Assembly (NCBI GenBank): GCA_963682175.1
Contig: OY821777.1
Location: 20,294,001-20,358,000, forward strand
DNA: 64,000 nucleotides
Reading direction: 5' to 3'
Origin: Triglochin maritima
Taxonomy: Eukaryota; Streptophyta; Magnoliopsida; Alismatales; Juncaginaceae
Positions 57,080-64,000 of the stretch are shown piece by piece. The position numbers were made by a program, and so were the translations under genes. The notes under the pieces were generated by a model. It ran no database searches. It was not told the DNA's origin and saw nothing but the letters and a program-made list of their open reading frames with translations. How positions within the stretch are numbered: position 1 is the first letter of the stretch; each line of letters opens with the position of its first letter.

Positions 57080-57590
57080 ATCACAACAGGCTGGGCTCCA
57101 GGGCTCTCTCACCCAACCACAACACACACCGCAGGTACAGGGCTCCAGGTCTAATCTCAACCAACCGCCGCACCCACCACAGTCACGGGGCTCCAGGTCT
57201 AATCTCAACCAACCGCCGCGACACACACTCGTCGCCAAGCTGGGCTCCAGGTCTAATTTCAACCAATCGCAGCAACCACGACACGACCAAGGGCTCCAGG
57301 TCTAATTTCAACCAACCCAAACGTATAAGGGCTCCAGGTATAATTTCAACCAAACCCTACACGCGGTCCCTGCTCAGGCTCCAGGTCTAATTTCAACCAA
57401 CCCGACGGCACTACGGAGCTCCAGGTCTAATTTCAACCAACCACAGCTCTCACACAGTTACGGGGCTCCAGGTCTCTTTCAACCAACCGTCGCAACACCA
57501 CAATTCTAAGCTGGGCCTCAGGCCTATTCCAGCCAATCCCAAGCTCACACACGGTTACGGGGCTCCAGGTCTAATCTCAACCAACCACCG
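57080..57590. repeat. Interspersed short repeat array in the chromovirus LTR
   Basis: The core GGGCTCCAGGTCTAAT followed by TTCAACCAACC occurs about ten times, near 57139, 57188, 57242, 57290, 57328, 57378, 57417, 57463 and 57561, with decayed copies elsewhere. Spacers of 20-40 bp are unrelated to each other. Confidence 0.85.
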
Positions 57591-57698
57591 CAATCCTCGT
57601 GCACCTAGCACACTTGCCGGAAGAACATCGACACCACAACTCGCCCCACACAGACGACCACGACAACAACACCTCCATAGTGCAAAATAGGACACAAA

Positions 57699-58429
57699 CG
57701 GTCGACCGAACCAAAAGTCCCGGTCGACCGAATCAAGCAAATACAGGGCAATCCACTTCGACCGGCACTCCATCGGTCGTCCGACTCCCAACACCACACT
57801 CGTTCGATCGAACCCAAATCAAGGGACGGTCGACCGTTTAGATGGTCAACTCCCAGTTCAACGAACAAAACGACCAATCGGTCGACCGACAAAGGGGTCC
57901 CGGTCGACCGAAAGTCACCAGGGAACAAATCCCACAACACTACAACGAATTCGGTCGAACACCGAGCACATCTCGGTCGACCGAATCTGTCCAGGGAATA
58001 ATCCCTCACACGCACCATCAATTCGGTCGAACGCCGAGCACATCTCGGTCGACCGAATTCCTCCAGAGCGTTCCCCACGCTCAGCGCACAAGTCCGGTCG
58101 ACTGAACCCTCATTCGGTCGAACCGATCACTATGCTAACTTAAGTCACGGTCGGACGAAAATCAACGAGCGGTTGACCGTTTAGATGGTCTAAGCCCCCA
58201 ACCGACTTAAGACAGTGCACACGGTCGACCGGCAAAGGGGACCCGGTCGACCGAATCTCTCCAGACTTGCCTCCTATGCACAAACGGTCGACCGCCCCAC
58301 AGGCATCGTTCGACAGATTTGAGGCAGAACCCGAATTCTCTTCACGTAGGCCATTCGGCTCGTCGCTAGTAAATGTGCAGCAGATTTCACTGCCTGAACG
58401 GTTGACTGTTTGCACCAACCGGTCGACCG
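57699..58429. repeat. CGGTCGACCG palindrome cluster 4 (chromovirus LTR)
   Basis: Eleven perfect copies start at 57699, 57721, 57827, 57879, 57901, 57974, 58046, 58222, 58244, 58285 and 58420. Many near copies lie between. Two ~72-bp tandem units (about 57948 and 58020) each hold one decayed and one perfect copy. Confidence 0.9.
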
Positions 58430-58482
58430 ATCAGGCAGTGAAATCTGCTGCACATTTACTCGCGACGAGCCGAACGGCCTAC
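58346..58482. repeat. Long hairpin, 56-bp arms and 25-bp loop
   Basis: The arm 58346-58401 is the reverse complement of 58427-58482 with about three mismatches. Both arms hold AAATGTGCAGCAGATTTCAC or its complement. The loop lies next to a perfect CGGTCGACCG. Confidence 0.9.
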
Positions 58483-59090
58483 CGTCGACTTCCAAATACT
58501 CACGGTAATTAAGTAAGTGAGCTTGACATACCTAAAGGTCTGAAGAGACCTTTGAAGAACCACGACGACGCCTCCACGAGCGCGCCTCCCCAAAACACGA
58601 TCCGTCGACGACTCTCGCGTCCAAACGACGATCAATCACCTCCTCGACACACTCGAACACTCCAACTCCTCCACCAATCCTACCACCACGATCACAGGAC
58701 ACGTGAGGTCGAGAGAGAGAAAAGGAAACACGAGGGATGGTTTAGCAAAACCACAACTCACCTCCGGCCACCACAACGACTCCGAAGAACTCCTCCACCA
58801 CACGCCGGAGATCACCACCACCTTCCTCGCCGGAGAGCACTGAGAGAGGGAGAGAACGCGAGTGAGAGAGAGACACGAGAGAGAGAGTGAGAGAGAGAGA
58901 GAGAGAGACTCACCACAATAAATATCTCCTCCTCCTCTAATCTCAACCATTCATCCATCAATCTCCACCCCTCATCCAATCCACACCATCCTAGCCCTTC
59001 ATCCATCCCTCTCAATCCCAGCCGTCAATCTCTAATCCCCTCTAATCACCACATAAACATCAACAAAACACAATTAGGATAGGATTAGGA

Positions 59091-59618
59091 TCAGAATCCC
59101 ACAATCCACCCTCCTAAAAGAATTTCGTCCTCGAAATTAAAACTGAAGCTCACCAAACAACTCCGGTAACTCCTTCTGGCCTCCTCCTCGATCTCCCAAG
59201 TGGCCTCTCGCTCACTGTGCTGCTGCCACCTGACCTTCACCATCGGAATGGTCCTCCTCCTCAACTGATGCTCCATCCGATCCACAATCTCCACCGGTCT
59301 CTCCTCAAGAGACAAATCCTGACGGATCTCTGGAACCTCCAACTGAATCACATGAGAAGGATCCGCTACGTACTTCCTCAACATCGAAACATGGAAGACG
59401 CTGTGAAGACCCGAAAACTGCGGCGGCAACGTAACCCTGTAGGCGACCTTTCCAACTCGATCGAGAATCTCAAACGGTCTGACATACCTTGGACTGAGCT
59501 TCCCCTTCTTCCCGAACCTCATCACTCCTCGGGATGGTGAAATCCGCAGGAAGACATGGTCACCTACCTCAAACCTCAGCTCTCGCCTACGCCTATCCGC
59601 GTAGCTCTTCTGCCTGCT
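59091..59618 (-). pseudogene. Integrase C-terminus (GPY/F) and chromodomain of the chromovirus
   Basis: The reading continues the integrase frame past the TAG at 59619-59621. FGKKGKLSPRYVRPFEILDRVG is the GPY/F-type module. EERPVEIVDRMEHQLRRRTI, VKVRWQQHSEREATWEIEEE is a chromodomain of the kind that directs Tekay elements to heterochromatin. The open frame runs on through the polypurine tract to a TGA at 59091-59093 inside the LTR, so the original stop may be lost. The open portion with a listed start is 59091-59525. Confidence 0.85.
59104..59120 (-). other. Polypurine tract of the chromovirus
   Basis: The minus strand reads TTTTAGGAGGGTGGAT directly before the LTR start TGTGGG. Confidence 0.8.
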
Positions 59619-60983
59619 CTACGCAGTCGCTAGTCTCTGCCTGATCACATCAACCTTCTCAGCATACATCTGCACAATCTCAGGACCAACTAGCTGTCTC
59701 TCGCCTACATCACTCCAGCATACCGGTGATCTACACGGTCTCCCGTACAGGGCCTCGTACGGTGTCATCCCAATGCTCGAATGGTAGTTGTTGTTGTAGG
59801 CGAACTCGATCAATGGCAGATGCTCATCCCAATGACCTACCCAATCCAGAGTACACGCTCGCAACATATCCTCTAGCGTCTGGATGGTCCTCTCAGACTG
59901 ACCGTCTGTCTGCGGATGGAATGTCGTACTGAACTTCAACCGAGTCCCCAAGGCCTGCTGCAAACTCCCCCAGAATCTGTAAGTGAACCTCGGATCTCGA
60001 TCTGAAATAATAGTCACGGGCACTCCATGAAGCCTGACAATCTCCTCAATATACAACTTAGCTAGACCCTCCAGAGGTAGAGTGGTCCGGATAGCTAAGA
60101 AATGCGCCGACTTGGTCAGTCGATCGACTATAACCCAAATCGCGTCGTGCAATCCTCTCGTCATCGGCAGCCCGGTGACAAAATCCATCATCACGTGCTC
60201 CCACTTCCACTCTGGAAGCTCGATCCTCTGCATCGGCCCTGCAGGTCTCTCGTGCTCAATCTTCACCTGCTGACAAATCAGACATCTGCCAACAAACTCT
60301 GCGATCTCCGTCTTCATCCTCTTCCACCAGAAATTCCTCTGAAGATCTCTAAACATCTTCGTGTTGCCCGGGTGGATCGAATAACGGGATCTATGCACCT
60401 TCTCTAGAATGTCCTGCCTCAGATCTCCTCCCTTCGGCACCCAGACACGGCCTCTGAACCTCAGCCCCCCATCAACTCCAATACTGAAGTCTGATCCATC
60501 TCTGGCAGCTAACTGCAGCAACCCAGCTAACTCATCATCAGTACTCTGAGCCTGAACAATACTCGAGACCAACTGAGGCTCCACTCTCAGCCCGACGATC
60601 ACTGCACCTCGCGACTCATCGGTGAACGGTCTCCACTCGGTCAACGCCTCCAGCAGCTTCCACTCCTCGATACAAAGACCTGCTGCGGTGACCTCCACCT
60701 TCCTGCTCAAAGCATCAGCAACCGAATTCGCCTTCCCCGGATGGTACAAGATGGTGAAATCATAATCCTTAATCAGCTCGAGCCATCTGCGCTGCCTCAT
60801 ATTCAGCTCCTTCTGCGAAAACAGATACTTCAGGCTCTGATGATCTGTGAACACCTCGAATCGCTCGTCATACAAGTAATGCCTCCAGGTCTTCAAAGCG
60901 TGCACCACTGCCGCCAGCTCCAAATCATGAGTGGGGCAGTTCCTCTCGTGCACCTTCAACTGCCTCGAAACATATGCAACCAC
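59619..60983 (-). CDS. RNase H C-part and integrase of the chromovirus
   Basis: This 454-residue frame is cut at both ends by stops. It opens with the RNase H second half ([14 protein letters not shown]), then the integrase zinc-binding domain (HPGNTKMF to CLICQQ near residue 232) and integrase core: Asp in MMDFVTG (about 264), Asp in SDRDPRF (about 328) and Glu in [11 protein letters not shown] (about 362). [18 protein letters not shown] is typical for Tekay. All three catalytic residues are present. The first codon is a GTG right after the TAG, not a real start. Confidence 0.88.
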   Translation of the reverse strand: MVAYVSRQLKVHERNCPTHDLELAAVVHALKTWRHYLYDERFEVFTDHQSLKYLFSQKELNMRQRRWLELIKDYDFTILYHPGKANSVADALSRKVEVTAAGLCIEEWKLLEALTEWRPFTDESRGAVIVGLRVEPQLVSSIVQAQSTDDELAGLLQLAARDGSDFSIGVDGGLRFRGRVWVPKGGDLRQDILEKVHRSRYSIHPGNTKMFRDLQRNFWWKRMKTEIAEFVGRCLICQQVKIEHERPAGPMQRIELPEWKWEHVMMDFVTGLPMTRGLHDAIWVIVDRLTKSAHFLAIRTTLPLEGLAKLYIEEIVRLHGVPVTIISDRDPRFTYRFWGSLQQALGTRLKFSTTFHPQTDGQSERTIQTLEDMLRACTLDWVGHWDEHLPLIEFAYNNNYHSSIGMTPYEALYGRPCRSPVCWSDVGERQLVGPEIVQMYAEKVDVIRQRLATA

Positions 60984-62144
60984 CTACCCGTGCTGCATAA
61001 GTACACATCCCAGTCCAATGCCTGACGTGTCACTGTAAATCACAAAACTACCACTGCCACTGGGAAGTGTCAGAACTGGAGCAGTCGTCAACTGACTATT
61101 CAGTTCTTGAAAACTGTCCTCGCACTTCTGGGACCACACGAACTCGACGCCCTTCCGCGTCAGAGCCGTCAACGGCGAAGCCAACCTCGAGAAATCCTGA
61201 ATAAAGCGGAGATAATAGCCCGCTAGACCCACAAAGCTCTTGACCTCTGCCACACTCGTCGGGGCTCTCCACTGTGTAACGGCCTCGACCTTCGCTGGAT
61301 CTACGGAAATCCTGTCACCTGACACGATGTGTCCCAAGAAGGCGACACTGCTCAGACAGAACTCGCACTTCGATAGCTTGGCATACAACTGATGATCCCG
61401 CAAAATGCCAAGTACAACTCTCAAGTGCTCTCGATGCTGCTCCACATCTGGCGAGTAAACCAAAATATCGTCCACGAAGACAATCACAAACCGGTCGAGG
61501 TACTGACTGAACGTCCTGTTCATCAAATCCATAAACGCTGCAGGCGCGTTCGTCAACCCAAACGGCATCACCAGAAACTCGTAATGCCCGTACCTTGTCC
61601 TGAAAGCTGTCATCTGCACATCTGCCTCTCTGATCCTCAGCTGATGATAACCGGATCGCAGATCAATCTTCGAGAACACCTGCGCTGACTGCAACTGGTC
61701 AAACATGTCCTCGATCCTGGGCAAGGGATACCGATTCCTCACGGTAACCTTGTTCAACATCCTGTAATCTATACACATCCGCAGTGATCCATCCTTCTTC
61801 TTCACGAAGAGTACCGGTGCTCCCCAAGGCGAGACACTGGGGCGGATAAACCCCATATCCATCAGATCCTGCAACTGCCTCTTCAGCTCTGGTAGCTCCG
61901 CAGGTGCCATCCGATACGGCGCCTTCGATTGCGGCGTAGTCCCAGCTACCAAATCGATCCCAAACTCAATCTCTTTGTGAGGCGGCAACCCAGTGACATC
62001 ATCTGCAAATACATCGGGGAACTCCCGAACAATCTTGATGTCCTCCAATCTCTCCGCCTCTGGATCTGGAACTACCAAAGTGGCCACAAAAGCTCTGCAA
62101 CCCTGCTGCAACAACTTTTGTGCCCTCACTGCTGATATAATCAC
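60984..62144 (-). CDS. Reverse transcriptase and RNase H N-part of the chromovirus
   Basis: This 386-residue frame has [60 protein letters not shown] and the catalytic FVDDILVYS near residue 222, so the RT active site is intact. RNase H starts with [17 protein letters not shown] and is cut by the TAG at 60984-60986; the same frame continues at 59619-60983. A frameshift near 62160-62180 separates it from the protease. Confidence 0.9.
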   Translation of the reverse strand: MIISAVRAQKLLQQGCRAFVATLVVPDPEAERLEDIKIVREFPDVFADDVTGLPPHKEIEFGIDLVAGTTPQSKAPYRMAPAELPELKRQLQDLMDMGFIRPSVSPWGAPVLFVKKKDGSLRMCIDYRMLNKVTVRNRYPLPRIEDMFDQLQSAQVFSKIDLRSGYHQLRIREADVQMTAFRTRYGHYEFLVMPFGLTNAPAAFMDLMNRTFSQYLDRFVIVFVDDILVYSPDVEQHREHLRVVLGILRDHQLYAKLSKCEFCLSSVAFLGHIVSGDRISVDPAKVEAVTQWRAPTSVAEVKSFVGLAGYYLRFIQDFSRLASPLTALTRKGVEFVWSQKCEDSFQELNSQLTTAPVLTLPSGSGSFVIYSDTSGIGLGCVLMQHG

Positions 62145-62614
62145 TCTGCCTCCTCTATCTTTCGCCCCCTGATCAACACATCAGGTAGACCCTTCCTCGG
62201 GATCAGGATCTTCTTCTCCCGGCACAAAACTCGCACATCGTAATGGGACAGTCAATCCATCCCCAGTATGACGTCGAAGTCCTCCATCGGTAACAAGATC
62301 AGGTCAGCCGGAAACTCCTGATCTCCCGAAACAATCGTGGCGCTGGGGAGGAAGCTCCTCACAATGCCCACTAGACCCAAGGGTGTGCTGACTTCAAACG
62401 TGGCAGTCAACATCGCAGGGGTACGGCCCAACACGCTCGCAAATCGCTCCGAAATGAACGAGTGTGTGGCCCCACAATCAAACAGCACTCTCGCACTCAA
62501 CCAAGCAACAAAGAGCGTACCTTCCACCACCGTGCTGGCATCTCTTGCCTCATCCGCCTGGATGGTAAAGACTCGACCGGTCCTCTGACCCTGCTGTCGC
62601 TGTCGCGCAAAAGG
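62145..62614 (-). pseudogene. Aspartic protease of the chromovirus
   Basis: The open part 62252-62530 carries ARVLFDCGATHSFIS, in which DCGATHS is the usual chromovirus protease active site, and ILGMD at the end. TGA codons at 62615-62617 (gag side) and 62252-62254 (in place of a likely Trp after GMD) bound it in the same frame as gag. The last ~100 bases shift frame before RT. Confidence 0.83.
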
Positions 62615-63583
62615 TCAGCGACCTCCGCCTCTGCCACCTGCCGGCTGTCCCGACTGCCTGCTGGACCCGCCTGGCCCACTCGGACAATCTCTCATGAAAT
62701 GGCCTGGCTTGCCACACCCGTGGCACATTGCGCGGCCCCAACACTCTCCAGAGTGAACTCTGCCACAACCTCTGCACGCCTCAGGCTGGCGTGATCCACC
62801 TCCTCCGATCCGGGGCCTCTTGCCCGGGTTCCCTGCTAGCGGAGCACCCGGACGTCCACTGACCTTCCCCGGAGCTCTCCTGGCCTCAGCATAATTCTGT
62901 TGGTAATCCTGATCAATAAGCGTCGCAAATCTCACCGCATCTGTCAGCGTCTGTGGCATATTGTAGGTCACCTGAGTACGGAGGTGCTTCCTCAGCCCCC
63001 GTATAAACTTCCTCGCCCTCTGCAGCGGCGTCACACAGATCTCCGGACAGTAACGCTCCAGCGCGTTGAACCTCCGGGTATACTCAGCAAGGGTCGCATC
63101 TCCCTGCTCGAGAGCCATAAACTCCTCTCGCCTCCCATCTCTGACATGCTCTGGGAAATATTGCTCGTTGAACTCCCGCAGGAATTCCTCCCAGCTGATC
63201 TCAGTCCTGCCCTCAAACACCACAGCAGATGTGGTCCTCCACCAGTTGGACGCGTCTCCGCCCAACACATATGCTGCCAATCGTGTCTGCCTCTCAGGCG
63301 GGCACTCAATCGCCCGAAGGATCTCCTGAATCTTCAGGACCCAGTCCTCCGCAGCCTCAGACTCTCCTCTACCATCAAAGGTAGGCGGGTGCTGTCTCAT
63401 AAAGCGGTCGAGCATCGCTCCTGCTGCCGCTGCCTCTCCTCTGCCTGACTGGCAATCCAACATCGCTCCCAGTCGACCCACTGTGTCATAGAGCATCCGC
63501 CGCTCCTCAGCCCAGTCCGTACTCCCAGTATCCCCATTGGTGTCACGGTCCCGTGGGGGAGGTCTCACGCGTCTCGGAGGCAT
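62615..63583 (-). CDS. gag of the chromovirus
   Basis: This 322-residue frame starts MPPRRVRPPPRDRD, the first Met after the primer site. The Retrotrans_gag capsid domain spans about residues 85-200 (WWRTTSAVVF, WEEFLREFNEQYFPEHVRD, YTRRFNALERYCPEI). A CCHC knuckle, CHGCGKPGHFMRDC, lies near 285-298, with an extra Cys-rich stretch CRGCGRVHSGEC just before it. It ends at a TGA that interrupts the single gag-pol frame; reading through leads to the protease. Confidence 0.88.
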   Translation of the reverse strand: MPPRRVRPPPRDRDTNGDTGSTDWAEERRMLYDTVGRLGAMLDCQSGRGEAAAAGAMLDRFMRQHPPTFDGRGESEAAEDWVLKIQEILRAIECPPERQTRLAAYVLGGDASNWWRTTSAVVFEGRTEISWEEFLREFNEQYFPEHVRDGRREEFMALEQGDATLAEYTRRFNALERYCPEICVTPLQRARKFIRGLRKHLRTQVTYNMPQTLTDAVRFATLIDQDYQQNYAEARRAPGKVSGRPGAPLAGNPGKRPRIGGGGSRQPEACRGCGRVHSGECWGRAMCHGCGKPGHFMRDCPSGPGGSSRQSGQPAGGRGGGR

Positions 63584-63687
63584 CTACACACAAAGAACAA
63601 CACACATCAAAACCATGAATGCATGAACTAATGCAGACTCTAAAACTCTAAGGGTGGTTTCTTTGGATAAGGACACTAGAACCGACC

Positions 63688-63699
63688 GCTCTGATACCA
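63688..63699 (-). other. Primer-binding site of the chromovirus, tRNA-iMet
   Basis: The minus strand reads TGGTATCAGAGC, a perfect match to initiator tRNA-Met complement, three bases from the LTR end. Confidence 0.9.
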
Positions 63700-63702
63700 A
63701 GT

Positions 63703-64000
63703 TATAACATCCTCAAAGCAGCGGAAAAATTTAAAATTTATAAACACTCAATCAACAGAGGATCTTACGCAAATAAAGGAACACAGGTGCACCAACATAT
63801 ATAATATATATATGCACATCAGAGTATACAAAAGTTGTGATTACATCAGAAACATATACAAAGGTAACAGTAATCACACGACCTCAACTGAGAGAAAGTT
63901 GGATCCGGTAGCGGTGCTCCTCTCCTCGGTCACCACCCCCTAACGCCGATCACGACCTGAAAGTAAACATGCAACAATGCTTGAGTTTCCAGAAGGAAAC
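63703..64000 (-). repeat. 5' LTR of the chromovirus, partial
   Basis: It matches 56713-57010 with few changes and runs off the right edge. The terminal TGTAAC of the left copy reads TATAAC here. Confidence 0.9.

Larger units (their letters stand above)
56713..59103 (-). repeat. 3' LTR of the chromovirus (2391 bp)
   Basis: It starts TGTGGGATTCTGATCC at 59103 and ends GAGGATGTTACA at 56713 on the minus strand. It holds a (GA)n tract (58843-58909), a hairpin (58346-58482), palindrome cluster 4 (57699-58429) and an array of short repeats (57080-57590). The same end sequence reappears at 63703 as the 5' LTR. Frames inside it are not genes. Confidence 0.9.
56713..64000 (-). mobile_element. Tekay/Del-type chromovirus (5' LTR cut by window edge)
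   Basis: Order on the minus strand: partial 5' LTR (63703-64000), tRNA-iMet primer site (63688-63699), gag (62615-63583), protease, RT, RNase H, integrase with GPY/F module, chromodomain (ending 59091), polypurine tract and complete 3' LTR (56713-59103). One long gag-pol frame is broken by four stops and one frameshift, so it is inactive alone. Chromodomain and tRNA-iMet primer fit the Tekay (Del) lineage of Ty3/gypsy. Confidence 0.9.

Noticed and set aside
57016..58890. Several frames of 60-157 codons in the chromovirus LTR
   Set aside because: They follow short repeats and the CGGTCGACCG array, and mirror frames exist on both strands.

Overview
This window is nuclear DNA from a flowering plant. 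It is almost entirely LTR retrotransposons nested in one another. I recognise no host protein gene, rRNA, tRNA gene or CRISPR array. The evidence for a plant is tRNA-Asp and tRNA-iMet primer-binding sites, Ty1/copia polyproteins in the order gag-PR-IN-RT-RH, a chromodomain Ty3/gypsy element of Tekay/Del type, and Athila-like gag-protease elements. The species cannot be named from this sequence.

Layout, left to right. (1) 1-13456: two members (A1 minus, A2 plus) of a gag-protease-only Athila-like family, head to head. A1 appears to sit in the 5' LTR of A2, and A2 sits inside a copia pol gene. (2) 13457-17153: the 3' half of a dead copia element (E2, plus) carrying a 323-bp captured piece of Athila-like leader and a 2.0-kb LTR. 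(3) 17154-20899: two Tekay-like LTRs, F1 (minus, cut by E2) and F2 (plus, a solo LTR with target duplication aacac). (4) 21193-53031: an old copia element C (target duplication tttct/tttcc) that hosts everything between its LTRs. These insertions are a copia solo LTR G in its 5' LTR (duplication attct), an Athila-like solo LTR (duplication attag), and the Athila-like element B (26469-51133, duplication ctatc). B in turn holds element A3 (plus) and copia element E (minus), and E holds the complete copia element D (36933-44910, duplication aatac). (5) 53032-56712: non-coding tandem repeats, including a 650-bp decamer minisatellite. (6) 56713-64000: a Tekay-type chromovirus (minus), with its 3' LTR complete and its 5' LTR running off the window.

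Order of events inferred from nesting: C is oldest (LTRs about 11% diverged by eye), then B, then E and A3, then D (about 3% LTR divergence). A1 is young (9 mismatches in 617 bp). One deletion with a short microhomology probably fused A3 to E. No element seen here is autonomous, because every polyprotein has stops, frameshifts or missing domains.

The most unusual signal is a 10-bp palindrome, CGGTCGACCG. It occurs in dense clusters inside LTRs of unrelated families: copia E2, copia G, Tekay-like F1 and F2, and the right-hand chromovirus. In the two copia LTRs the cluster lies just upstream of a TATA box. Its variants look like CpG decay. Other points of interest are a 56-bp-arm hairpin inside one such cluster, an inverted pair of copia copies sharing the same disabling mutations, a recurring pol/Athila-leader/LTR junction, and a second polypurine-tract-like motif conserved in the Athila-like family.
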